The translations under genes were made by a program, and so were the position numbers. The notes under the pieces are model-generated. The model was not told the DNA's origin and did not search any database. It saw only the letters and a list, made by a program, of their open reading frames with translations. A stretch of 18,519 nt of DNA from DATLFI01 sp035524895 (lineage in GTDB: Bacteria; Acidobacteriota; Thermoanaerobaculia; Multivoradales; Multivoraceae): contig DATLFI010000392.1 of assembly GCA_035524895.1 (NCBI GenBank), positions 1 to 18,519 on the forward strand, given 5' to 3'. Below are positions 1 through 7,454 of the stretch, piece by piece. Each line of letters begins with the position of its first letter. Position 1 is the stretch's first letter.

Positions 1-900
1 AGCACCGGCCTCGAGCACCACCCCCGGCATGCCCTCGGTGTCACTTGCGAGCAAGAGGAGGTCGGCGGCGGCCAAGTAGTCGCCGACATTCTCCTGCCTG
101 CCGATGAACACCACGTTCTCTGCGAGACCGAGCTCCGTCGCGCGCCCCTCGAGCTTCGACCGCAGCGGGCCGTCACCCACGAGCCACAGGCGAAGGTTCG
201 GGTGCTCGCGACGCGCGCCGGCGGTCCAGTCGAGAACGCGGTCGACCCGCTTTTCGGCGCTGAGGTTGCCGAGAAACAGTAGTACCGGCGCCTCAAGAGA
301 CGTACTCAGGCTCGTGCGCACCTCCACAGCCGCTCTCCGAGGCGCTAAGACTGCGGGATCTACCCCGCCTTGGATCGTCTTGGCAGGTACTCCGTCGAAC
401 CCGTAGTGGCTACGCGCCGCGGCCAGCGTCGTTGCGCTCACACTGACCACGCCGTCGACCTGCCTCATCACGATCTGTCGATACGCCAAGGCGCGGATTC
501 CCTGCGCCCAACGCTGCGGGTCGCCGATGTTGCGATAGACCAACGCCCAGCCCGCGGCACCGTCGAGCCGACGCGCCGCGGCCGCGTACTTCACGGTGCG
601 TCCGCCGTTAGCCTGTACCACCTCCGGCGCGAAAGCCGCGATCTCACGACGCAGGCGCCGCAACACCCCCGGATGGATTCCTGGAACGCGCTCGAAAACG
701 TGGGCGGGCTCGCCATCGAGCACCCGATCGCCTCCATCGAGCGGCAACGCCGCGGCACCGGCATGAGAGTACAGATAGAGACGGCGCACGACGCAGCCGG
801 CGCGTAACAGCGCCGCTCCGAGCTCGAATGCCGCCACCTCGGCGCCACGGCGCTGCGGTGCCTGACTCAGCAGGAGAACACGAAGCGCCTGCGCACTCAC
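1..900 (-). CDS. GT4-family glycosyltransferase, C-terminus beyond the left edge
   Basis: The reading frame starts at GTG (898-900) and stays open for 300 codons to the window edge. The product begins MSAQALRVLLLSQAPQRRGA, a typical GT4 (GT-B fold) amino terminus with a glycine-containing first loop. The second Rossmann domain is recognisable from LLFLGNLSAEKRVDRVLD, followed by LWLVGDGPLRSKL and then the nucleotide-sugar-binding E-x7-E motif in EGMPGVVLE close to the edge. The family transfers a sugar from an NDP-sugar to a growing glycan in the cytoplasm, probably here onto a lipid-linked oligosaccharide. The start is chosen because GTG overlaps the stop of the upstream gene as GTGA, which suggests translational coupling. 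Only the last roughly 60-80 residues should be missing. Donor and acceptor cannot be told from sequence. Confidence 0.9.
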   Translation of the reverse strand, partial: MSAQALRVLLLSQAPQRRGAEVAAFELGAALLRAGCVVRRLYLYSHAGAAALPLDGGDRVLDGEPAHVFERVPGIHPGVLRRLRREIAAFAPEVVQANGGRTVKYAAAARRLDGAAGWALVYRNIGDPQRWAQGIRALAYRQIVMRQVDGVVSVSATTLAAARSHYGFDGVPAKTIQGGVDPAVLAPRRAAVEVRTSLSTSLEAPVLLFLGNLSAEKRVDRVLDWTAGARREHPNLRLWLVGDGPLRSKLEGRATELGLAENVVFIGRQENVGDYLAAADLLLLASDTEGMPGVVLEAGA

Positions 901-1526
901 CGCGCGAGCCCCGCCAGTAGCACTCTGTGCTCACTGACAGCACGAGCTTGGCTCACGCTGGACCCTCCTCGGCGTAGACCTTCGCGTGCGGCGGCACCGT
1001 GCACCCGAGCCGATCCCGATATCCGCCCACGACGCCCCGACGCTGCACCACACCGAGCATCTCGAATCGCTGGACAGTTTGCCGTAAAGAGCGTGACCGC
1101 GGAACTGCTCCAGCGATCGAGCGTCCGAACCCCGGCGAGCTTCAGCCTAGCCATGGGCGACGCTGCAGCCCACCGGTCGGCGGCGAAGGAGTGATTGACG
1201 AAGGTGTCGATCAGCGGAACACCGGCCCTCGGGGCGACCCAGCGGGCGACCATCCCGGCCCGAAACAGACTGCAGTGAATCAGCTCGGGCCGCTCGTCGC
1301 GGACGATCCTCCGGACGCGCTTCGCGGCGGCACGGAAGGCGTAGCGGCCGGGCAAGTCGAGAGAGATCACGCGGGCGCCCGCTCGTTCGAAACGCTCGCG
1401 CATGGCGTCACCCGGATAGAGCGAGCAAACGACGGAAGTGACGTCGTCGAGACGCGAGATGATCTCGGCCAGGCTCGTCTCGGTACCGCCAACTTCGGGC
1501 GTGTCGATCAAGTAGGGCACTTTCAT
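897..1526 (-). pseudogene. Truncated GT4 glycosyltransferase (second catalytic domain missing)
   Basis: The start ATG (1524-1526) overlaps the stop of the upstream GT2 as ATGA. Residues 1-157 are a good GT4 amino-terminal domain: MKVPYLIDTPEVGGTETSLA, then ELIHCSLFRAGMVAR, then FTANCPAIRD. A full GT4 is about 370 residues, but this frame is only 209. No GNLS/VGRL-type strand and no E-x7-E motif follow. The last 50 residues are Arg/Gly/Ser-rich and low in similarity. The terminal VSEHRVLLAGLAR looks like the usual last helix of a GT4. A neighbouring frame reads AKVYAEEGP just before it, as if the last part has also shifted frame. An internal deletion of about 150 codons plus a frameshift fits best. 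A non-catalytic protein or an assembly collapse between adjacent GT4 genes are alternatives. Confidence 0.7.
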
Positions 1527-2476
1527 CGCCGCAGCCGGCGCAGAGCCTGTGAGCACCGCCGGTGGATTGCTAGCGCGCGGACACCCAGGATCTCGAACAG
1601 CGGAAGCGCCAGCCAGCCCTTGAGGAACCAGGGCCGTCCCCGAAGCGCGGTCAGAAGGGCGTCTCGGCCCGCTCGCCGGTCACCGCTGTGGTACGAGAGC
1701 CAGGCGAGTTTGTAGTGGAGCGTCGCCGACAGTGCAGGATCTTCGGCCAGAGTGTCGGCGTTCTTGCGCAGAATCACTCGATAGGCGTCGGCAGCCCTCC
1801 GATCGTAGGTGCGAAGATGCGGGCCATCGTGCAGGTGGATCCGCATCAGTACCTGCGGGGCCACCAGGAAGTCGAAGTGGCGAGCGAGCCGGATCAGCAG
1901 GTCCGTGTCTTCGGCCTTTGCGAGATGCTCGTCGAATCCTCCGATCTCGTCGATGCTACCTGCACGCACCGTCAGTCCGGAGCTTCCGATCCGCCGGCTG
2001 CGCAGGAACGAGCGATACGCCGCCTCACGATTGGCAAACGACGGCGCCCAGGTTTCCTCGCGAACGGGGCCTGGTTCCGCAGCCCCACTGAATACCCACT
2101 GCAGGCCGCACCAGCCGAAACCGACATCGGGCAACGCGGCGCCGAACGCCTGTACCATCGTGTCCAAGAACCCAGGTAAGAGCTCGTCATCGTCGTCGAG
2201 GAAGGCGATAAGAGGCGCGGTGGCGTTCCGGATCCCCGTGTTGCGGGCGACTGCGGCCCCGGCGCCGCGGGAATGACGCAGGCTGCGCAGCCGCGGGTCG
2301 GCGATGCCGGCAAGGACCTTGGGAGTGGCATCCTCGGACGCATCGTCGACGACCAATAGCTCGAAGTCACGAAAGCCCTGAGCCAGCACACTGCGAAGGG
2401 CTCGTGGCAAGAGATCCGCGCGGTTGTGTGTCGGAACCACCACCGCGATCGCCGGCACCGAATCAGCCGGGCGCAT
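1523..2476 (-). CDS. GT2-family glycosyltransferase
   Basis: This 317-residue product has the GT-A fold of family 2. Residues 10-19 read IAVVVPTHNR, then LLVVDDASEDAT, then the metal and nucleotide-sugar-binding acidic stretch IAFLDDDDELLPGFL. EDTDLLIRLARHF further on matches the usual ED acceptor-side motif. The carboxy tail (LTALRGRPWFLKGWLALPLF) resembles the membrane-near helices seen in EPS glycosyltransferases. The ATG (2474-2476) has a GAGG six bases upstream on the minus strand. The stop overlaps the next start as ATGA. It probably adds one sugar of the repeat unit; the specific sugar is unknown. Confidence 0.93.
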   Translation of the reverse strand: MRPADSVPAIAVVVPTHNRADLLPRALRSVLAQGFRDFELLVVDDASEDATPKVLAGIADPRLRSLRHSRGAGAAVARNTGIRNATAPLIAFLDDDDELLPGFLDTMVQAFGAALPDVGFGWCGLQWVFSGAAEPGPVREETWAPSFANREAAYRSFLRSRRIGSSGLTVRAGSIDEIGGFDEHLAKAEDTDLLIRLARHFDFLVAPQVLMRIHLHDGPHLRTYDRRAADAYRVILRKNADTLAEDPALSATLHYKLAWLSYHSGDRRAGRDALLTALRGRPWFLKGWLALPLFEILGVRALAIHRRCSQALRRLRR

Positions 2477-2637
2477 GATTGGCCTCGTCGAACGTTGGGC
2501 GCATCATGGAGATCTCGTCGCGGGCCCGGCAGTAACATTTCCAGAGGAAAAAGCTCGCGTACCTGGAGATCGGCCAATGGCGGGTTCTCCGCCCCGTCCC
2601 GAGCCGGCTCCAGCGCCGAGCTCGGCGCGACCGAAGC
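2463..2637 (-). other. Short intergenic stretch with paired palindromes and a possible gene-end remnant
   Basis: The bases between two GT2 genes contain two perfect palindromes just after the upstream stop, listed separately. One minus-strand frame reads ISRYASFFLWKCYCRARDEI and then ends at a stop (2463-2465) that overlaps the next gene's start by 14 bases. Its aromatic and Cys-rich composition is unlike the Arg/Pro-rich shadow frames nearby, so it could be the tail of a lost gene. It has no start of its own, and I do not recognise a family. Confidence 0.25.
2601..2628. repeat. Adjacent perfect palindromes (10 bp and 16 bp)
   Basis: Bases 2601-2610 read gagccggctc and 2613-2628 read gcgccgagctcggcgc. 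Both are perfect self-complementary sequences separated by two bases. They start 10 bases after the stop of the 302-residue GT2. No T-run follows on the minus strand, so this is not a classic intrinsic terminator. It could be an mRNA 3'-end stabiliser, a pause site or a protein-binding site. Confidence 0.5.
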
Positions 2638-3546
2638 TCACGGGTCGATCCCAGACTGCCGAGCCCAAACACGACGGCCGAGGCCGGGCACCAGACAAAG
2701 CGCGAGACGTCCCCAATGCCGTGGGTTCCAGGGCCGAACGGCCACCGCCCGCACAGCGAAGCGACGGGCTTCCGAGAACCGGCCGAGTCGCCCGGCGGCG
2801 ACGCTCGCGATCGCCCAGTAGGACGCGAGTACGCGCGGCTCCCGGCCGAGCCGCTCGCCGTACCGGGCCAGGAGCAGCCGGGCGCTCTCCAGTCGGGCGA
2901 TTGTCCGTCGCTTGGCGTGATCGCCCGTGGAGACCGACGGGCGATAGCGGATACGCGCCTGGGGATCGCAGCGGATCTCGAGCCCGCGCACGCGGCACAG
3001 CGTGGTGAGCCGGAGCCCGAGCTCCGTATTCTCGGAGTAGGCAAGCGCCGCATCGTATCCACCCACCTCGGTAAACAGCTCGAGGCGGAGCGCGAAGGAA
3101 CCCGCGAGGAACAGGCCGCTCGAGTCCTCGTAAATCGGCCCGAGCGGACTGGGACTGATGCGCTCGGGTTCGCCGGCACCGACCAGCATCTCGACGCCCA
3201 CGCACGCCACGCCGGTGTCGGGCAGGCAGAGAAGCGCCGCGAAGCTGGCGAGCCAGCCAGGCAGTGCCTCGTCGTCGCTGTCGAGAAACGTGAGCCAACG
3301 CCCGCGCGCCTCGGCGGCGCCGTAATTGCGGGCCGCGGAGACACCCTGCGGTTGCTGTCGGAGCAGGCGGACGCGAGAATCGGCGACCGTCTTGACGACC
3401 TCCGACGTCCCGTCGCTCGAGCCATCGTCCACGACCACCACTTCGAGGTCCGCGTACTCTTGCTCCAGAACGCTCAAGATCGCGCGTCCAATCGACCCCT
3501 CGCGGTCGCGGACCGGGATGATGACGGTAAAAGCAGGTAGCTCCAT
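2638..3546 (-). CDS. GT2-family glycosyltransferase
   Basis: This 302-residue GT-A enzyme starts MELPAFTVIIPVRDREGSIG and shows the family 2 signature set. VVVVDDGSSDGT is the nucleotide-binding strand, GVSAARNYGAAEARG the following helix, and LTFLDSDDEALPGWL the DxD-type metal-binding motif. SENTELGLRL takes the place of the usual ED-x-ELxxR motif. The length is normal and the frame is unbroken. The start is ATG at 3544-3546 without a strong Shine-Dalgarno sequence, 78 bases after the truncated GT2 upstream. It should add one sugar of the oligosaccharide unit; donor specificity is not predictable. Confidence 0.92.
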   Translation of the reverse strand: MELPAFTVIIPVRDREGSIGRAILSVLEQEYADLEVVVVDDGSSDGTSEVVKTVADSRVRLLRQQPQGVSAARNYGAAEARGRWLTFLDSDDEALPGWLASFAALLCLPDTGVACVGVEMLVGAGEPERISPSPLGPIYEDSSGLFLAGSFALRLELFTEVGGYDAALAYSENTELGLRLTTLCRVRGLEIRCDPQARIRYRPSVSTGDHAKRRTIARLESARLLLARYGERLGREPRVLASYWAIASVAAGRLGRFSEARRFAVRAVAVRPWNPRHWGRLALCLVPGLGRRVWARQSGIDP

Positions 3547-3624
3547 ACTGAATCCAATGCTCAGTCGGCTATCGCAGCCAACCTACGCCAGTCCGGATCA
3601 CAGCTCCGATTTCGGCATCACGAC

Positions 3625-4110
3625 TTATATGTCCGCATTCCCGCTCAGCATGTCCAGGTCGACCCGGCCGTGGAGCTCGTCGTTGGGCACCCGCACGACC
3701 CGGCCCCGATCCCAGTCCCAGCGCAGACCGAAAGCTCCTGCAGCCGCTATGGCCGGATCGCTGTTGGCGAGCAACAAGAGCCGCTCGAGCTCGTCGGGAA
3801 CCGCAGGCGGATCGTCGTCGTCGATCCACCAAGCCCACGGCCGGCCCGCACAAGCGCAGGCCCGAATGCTCTCCACCGCACCTCCCGAGGAGCCCAGGTT
3901 CTCGGAGCCTGGCAAGTACGTAACACCGCGTGACGAGCACTCGGAGACCACTTCTGAAGTCTCCGCAGATGCCGCGTTGTCGATCACGAACACCGAGGTG
4001 GGGGGCCGGCTCTGGTCGAGCACTGCCTCTAGAGTTGTCCTCAGAAAGCCCGGACGCCGAAACGTGATGATGAATGGGCCTACCGCTCCCGAGACCTCCT
4101 GTGCGCTCAT
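3625..4110 (-). pseudogene. Front half of a rhamnosyltransferase-like GT2 glycosyltransferase
   Basis: The product begins MSAQEVSGAVGPFIITFRRP and contains SVFVIDNAAS, ENLGSSGGAVESI and the acidic motif WWIDDDDPP. These are typical of the GT2 branch that includes galactofuranosyl- and rhamnosyltransferase-like enzymes. The family is normally near 300 residues. This frame stops at 161, right after VDLDMLSGNADI, where homologues continue with a Gly-Asn-rich turn and the ED-containing acceptor half. Only 78 bases separate its stop from the next gene, and none of the three frames restores the missing half. The frame stays open further upstream to 4434, but that part has no GT2 character, so ATG 4108-4110 is the likely start. 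A deletion removed the 3' half, or the assembly lost it. Confidence 0.75.
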
Positions 4111-4295
4111 AGACAGGCCCCGCTCGCGCCGAGGGCGGGCGTTGTCTGCGAGGCGATTGGCGCTAGCCCGCGGCCGCGAACCGGTATGACTGCTCTGGAG
4201 TCTGGTCTGGGCATGCTTGCTCAGAGGATTAAGAAGTATGCACCGCCGGCCTGCGACAGAGAAGATTCGCATACCACTTCGGCGACCAGCTCCCG
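4111..4295 (-). other. 185-base gap without a recognised gene
   Basis: This gap between the FkbM stop and the truncated GT2 start is locally richer in A and T than its surroundings (for example gcatacttcttaatcc on the minus strand). A possible -10 element CATACT lies there without a convincing -35, so I do not call a promoter. No protein family is recognised in any frame. Confidence 0.4.
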
Positions 4296-5117
4296 CTACG
4301 GATGACCTCCCGTCGCCGCATCGATGTCGCCCCGCCCTCCGTCGAGCATTGCGAACTCGAATCCGGCTCCCTCGAGCCACGCGGGAAGACTTAAAGGATC
4401 GAGACCGCCAGCAAGCAGCTTCGCGGGATTCCATTCGACCACGAGGGTAATCTGCGGAGACCTTCGGATGGTTTCTCTGGCACCCTCGAGCACCGCCAGC
4501 TCCGCCCCCTCGACATCGATCTTGATGAGGTCCACCGGTGTTTCGATCCGGAGGGAGTCAAGAGTAACCAGCGGTACTCTGACGCTGTCGAGCCCTGACT
4601 GCCGAACCAGCGAGCTGGTTACCCCGGTTCCCCCCTGGTAGAGCTCTACCGTTCCAGTGGAAGCGCCCGCGGCGGCGGGCACGACCCGGACCCGCGGAAG
4701 CTCGTTGAGCGCGATGTTGCTCCCCAGGAAGGCAATGTTCGCCGGATCAGGCTCGATTGCCCAAACCTCCCCAGCCGGACCGACTCTCGATGCAGCGAGA
4801 CAGGTGATGGCGCCAATGGTTGCACCAACGTCGACGACCCGGTCGCCCGCCCTGAGTAACCGGCAGAGCACTGCGACCGTCTCTGGCTCGAAGTCCTTCG
4901 CGATGTAGTCGTGAGTGAGCGAGTACGGCACCCGTAGGCGCACGCCTCGAAGGGAGATCTCCCGAAAGCTCTGAGGTAGCCCGGAGGCAGACCTCCAAAT
5001 GAGTCGCTTGCCCATGCGAGCCAGCATGGACCACCAACGCCTCCTACGAAGACCGAGCGTCTCGGCTCGTCGCGCGACGCTCATCGCCAGCTTCGCCACC
5101 TGCCGTGCTGATTTCAA
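4296..5117 (-). CDS. FkbM-family SAM-dependent methyltransferase
   Basis: The 273-residue product has a Methyltransf_21 (FkbM) domain over roughly residues 70-245. The SAM-binding motif I region reads DRVVDVGATIGAIT, the acidic end of strand 2 is AIEPDPANIAFL, and the family hallmark DLIKIDVEGAELAVLEGA is intact, followed by ITLVVEWNPAKLL. Members methylate hydroxyl groups of sugars or small molecules, so O-methylation of a cluster sugar is the natural guess. The annotated start is TTG (5115-5117), supported by GGAG five bases upstream; ATG at 5082-5084 is an alternative. The protein ends soon after FEFAMLDGGRGDID, slightly earlier than many relatives, so the last 20-30 residues may be lost. 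Confidence 0.9.
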   Translation of the reverse strand: MKSARQVAKLAMSVARRAETLGLRRRRWWSMLARMGKRLIWRSASGLPQSFREISLRGVRLRVPYSLTHDYIAKDFEPETVAVLCRLLRAGDRVVDVGATIGAITCLAASRVGPAGEVWAIEPDPANIAFLGSNIALNELPRVRVVPAAAGASTGTVELYQGGTGVTSSLVRQSGLDSVRVPLVTLDSLRIETPVDLIKIDVEGAELAVLEGARETIRRSPQITLVVEWNPAKLLAGGLDPLSLPAWLEGAGFEFAMLDGGRGDIDAATGGHP

Positions 5118-5122
5118 CAGTG

Positions 5123-5126
5123 CTCC
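5123..5126 (-). promoter_or_regulatory. Ribosome binding site supporting the TTG start of the FkbM gene
   Basis: GGAG on the minus strand lies five bases before TTG 5115-5117. The alternative ATG at 5082-5084 has only a weak, distant purine stretch, so TTG is preferred. Confidence 0.5.
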
Positions 5127-5153
5127 ACTCCGGGAAGGCGAAGGCGCCGAGTC

Positions 5154-5480
5154 CTAATGCTGACGCTGAGATCCTGTCCTGTCGTGCCGAATCCGCAGCT
5201 CGAGTCGGCTCAGCTCCGCGACCAGGGCCGCCACGATCCGCTCCGACGCCCGCCCATCCCAGCACTCGGGTACCGACCAGCGCTCGTGCCAGCGCACTCT
5301 GAAGTGCACGTCCGAGCTCGGTGAGGTCCGGTGCCAGCACGTTGGTACCGTGCTCGACGGTCCAAGGAGGTTCGGTGGTGGTACGTAGCGTGACGCACGG
5401 AATTCCGAGATAGGTTGGTGACGCACGTACCAACGCCAGGCGGCGAGCCCCACCCCGTTGAAGACCCGCAGCAGCGCCGC
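5154..5480 (-). pseudogene. Frameshifted C-terminal remnant of UDP-N-acetylglucosamine 2-epimerase (WecB type)
   Basis: One minus frame reads SPTYLGIPCVTLRTTTEPPW followed by TVEHGTNVLAPDLTELGRAL. This is a clear match in order and spacing to the conserved end of non-hydrolysing UDP-GlcNAc 2-epimerases (LGIP..TLR..TERP....GTN). A second frame, from about 5290 to the TAG at 5154-5156, reads PECWDGRASERIVAALVAEL, the expected last helix with DG.A..RI. The two halves are therefore split by a frameshift near 5265-5300. The first roughly 250 residues, with the UDP-binding and catalytic residues, are absent, because the ABC gene ends at 5552. The intact enzyme makes UDP-ManNAc; this copy cannot be active. 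It sits between the flippase and the methyltransferase genes. Confidence 0.72.
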
Positions 5481-5551
5481 ATGAGGACGTAGCCTGTGGC
5501 GCACTCGCCGGGCCAGACGCTCGAACCGTACCTGGCAGCAGTCACGTCGGC

Positions 5552-7348
5552 TTACCGTCCGGGCCCGGCCAGCGCCAATGCCTGGAAGCGTGGCTCCGAG
5601 GCGAGGAGCTCGTCATAGGTGCCGCTCGCCACCACCTCGCCGCCGGCGAGGAGCAGGATGCGGTCACAGGCGCGCACTGTCGAGAGGCGATGGGCGATGG
5701 TGATCGTCGTCCGCGTGCGCGCCAGCTCGGCCACAGCCTCGAGCACCTGCTCCTCGGTGACGTTGTCGAGCGAGCTCGTCGCCTCGTCGAAGAGGATCAC
5801 CTGCGGGTCGTGGTAGAGGGCGCGAGCGATGCCGATGCGCTGCCGCTGGCCGCCGGAGAGGCGCACACCGCGCTCGCCGACAACCGTGTCGTAGCCCTTC
5901 GGCAGCTCGTGCTCGACGAACTCGTCGATGCAGGCGGCGCGCGCGGCGCGCACCACCGCCTCCCGGTCGATGCGCTCGTCGGGCAGCCCGAAGGCGATAT
6001 TACGAGTGATGGTGTCGTCGGCGAGGAAGATCGACTGCGGCACGTAGCCCAGGTTGCGTTGCCAGGCGCGCAAGTTAGCGTCGTCCACCGGCACGCCGTC
6101 GATCTCGATCTCGCCCCGGTCGGGCCGCAGCAGGCCGAGGAGGAGGTCGCCGAGCGTGCTCTTGCCGGAGCCGGTGGCGCCGACGAATGCGGTCGAGCGC
6201 CCCGCCTCGATGACCAGGTCGACGCCGCGGAAGAGCGGCTCTTTGGCGGTGGGGTACTGGAACCACACGTCGCGGTAGCGGATCGAACGGGCGAGCGGCA
6301 GCGGCGCCACCGCCCGCCGCTCGGAGAATTCGACCTCCCCCGCCGGCAGGTACTCCCTCAGGTTGTCGAGCCCCGCGCTGTTGAATCGGATGTTCGTGAG
6401 CCCGTGAAAGATCTGCTGCAGCGCTGGCATCAGCCGGTAGCCGGCGAAGGTGTAGAGACCGATCGTGGGCACGATCGCCTCGAAGCCCTGCTCGCGCTGG
6501 ACCAAGTAGAGGACCATCAGCACGACGCCGCCTAGGGCGATCCCCTCGAGCGCGAAGCGCGGTACCTCGGCGACTACGGCGTTGAGCGCAGTCGCCGCCG
6601 CGTAGTCGGCGGACGGGCGCGCGAAGCGGCGGACCATTGTCGCCTCGCGGCCGAGGAGCTTCACATCCTTGATGCCGCCGAAGGTCTCGGCGAGGGTCTT
6701 GTAGCGCCCCTTGTTCGCCGCCAGCCGCACCTGGCCCATGTGGCGCTGGCGACGGCGGACGGCGAAGAACAAGAGGCCGTAGGCGCCGCCCATCACCACG
6801 CCGGTCAGCAGCGCCAGCAGCGGGTCGACGTAGAACAGCAGCGCCAACACCGCCAGCGCGACGATGGCGCCGGACAACGCCTTCATCGCCGGCACCAGCG
6901 TGCCGGTGACGATCTGCACCACCTCGCCGAGCAGATTGCGGCCGAGGTCGGCGCTGTGCTGCTCGAGGAAGAACACGTACGGCCGCGCCAGGAAGCCGCG
7001 AAGGATACGGACGGCGATGGTGTGGCTGCGCATCCAAGAAAAGCGCAGCACCGCCCAAGTGGATAGCACGTTCAGCCCGTTGCTACCGACGATGATCACG
7101 AACATCAGCGCCCCGAGCGCGATGAGGAAGCTGCGCATCTCCTCGAAGCCGCCGAGCTCGTAGAGCCGCGCCAGCGACACGTAGCGGGTCATTGCATCGG
7201 GATCGGCAACTACCGCCAGGAAAGGCACCACCGAGGCGATCCCTACCACCTGGACGAGCGCGGTGGCAATCAACAAAGGCAAGAGCAACAGCACCTGCCG
7301 CCGCTCGCGCGGCGACAGGAAGCGGAAAAGCTGTCGCAGAGTGCTCAC
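5552..7348 (-). CDS. ABC transporter, fused permease and ATPase, PglK-like lipid-linked oligosaccharide flippase
   Basis: This 598-residue half-transporter has an amino-terminal six-helix permease (roughly residues 18-320) starting MSTLRQLFRFLSPRERRQVL, with GIASVVPFLAVVADP as helix 1-2. A complete nucleotide-binding domain follows. Walker A is GATGSGKST (390-398), the Q-loop VPQSIFL (Q438), the signature LSGGQRQR (497-504), Walker B VILFDEATSSLD, and the H-loop histidine lies in TIAHRLSTV. It should work as a homodimer in the inner membrane. The PglK/MsbA-like layout and its place among glycosyltransferases suggest flipping of an undecaprenyl-linked glycan. No Wzx-type flippase is seen in the window. 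The start is GTG (7346-7348), 15 bases after a dehydrogenase remnant; its Shine-Dalgarno is weak. Confidence 0.92.
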   Translation of the reverse strand: MSTLRQLFRFLSPRERRQVLLLLPLLIATALVQVVGIASVVPFLAVVADPDAMTRYVSLARLYELGGFEEMRSFLIALGALMFVIIVGSNGLNVLSTWAVLRFSWMRSHTIAVRILRGFLARPYVFFLEQHSADLGRNLLGEVVQIVTGTLVPAMKALSGAIVALAVLALLFYVDPLLALLTGVVMGGAYGLLFFAVRRRQRHMGQVRLAANKGRYKTLAETFGGIKDVKLLGREATMVRRFARPSADYAAATALNAVVAEVPRFALEGIALGGVVLMVLYLVQREQGFEAIVPTIGLYTFAGYRLMPALQQIFHGLTNIRFNSAGLDNLREYLPAGEVEFSERRAVAPLPLARSIRYRDVWFQYPTAKEPLFRGVDLVIEAGRSTAFVGATGSGKSTLGDLLLGLLRPDRGEIEIDGVPVDDANLRAWQRNLGYVPQSIFLADDTITRNIAFGLPDERIDREAVVRAARAACIDEFVEHELPKGYDTVVGERGVRLSGGQRQRIGIARALYHDPQVILFDEATSSLDNVTEEQVLEAVAELARTRTTITIAHRLSTVRACDRILLLAGGEVVASGTYDELLASEPRFQALALAGPGR

Positions 7349-7363
7349 GGGCGGGCGGTTGCC

Positions 7364-7453
7364 TCAGACCGGGACGACGCGCTCGTCGCGGCCGGGCCAC
7401 ACGCGCGTGTCGACGACCAGCGGCGCGTGGGCGATTTCAGCATAGCGCCGCAA
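7364..7453 (-). pseudogene. C-terminal remnant of a nucleotide-sugar dehydrogenase (WecC/WbpA-like)
   Basis: The last residues of a minus-strand frame read YAEIAHAPLVVDTR, then VWPGRDERVVPV and a stop at 7364-7366. Nucleotide-sugar dehydrogenases of the UDP-ManNAc/UDP-GlcNAc type commonly end with a segment of the form DY..I...APLVVDTRN......V. The frame is open further back to 7573, but that part is Gly/Arg/Pro-rich and contains hairpin repeats, not dehydrogenase sequence. The NAD-binding and catalytic domains are absent. The call rests on a short match of about 26 residues. It gains weight from the WecB-type remnant on the other side of the ABC gene, since wecB and wecC usually occur together. 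Confidence 0.45.
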
Positions 7454-7454
7454 C

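Noticed and set aside
4111..4434. Upstream extension of the truncated GT2 frame
   Set aside because: The extra 108 residues are Arg/Ser-rich and overlap the FkbM gene. The GT2 fold begins just after ATG 4110.
6075..7058. A 327-codon minus-strand frame inside the ABC transporter gene
   Set aside because: It is an Arg/Pro/Ala-rich shadow of a gene with all ABC motifs intact.
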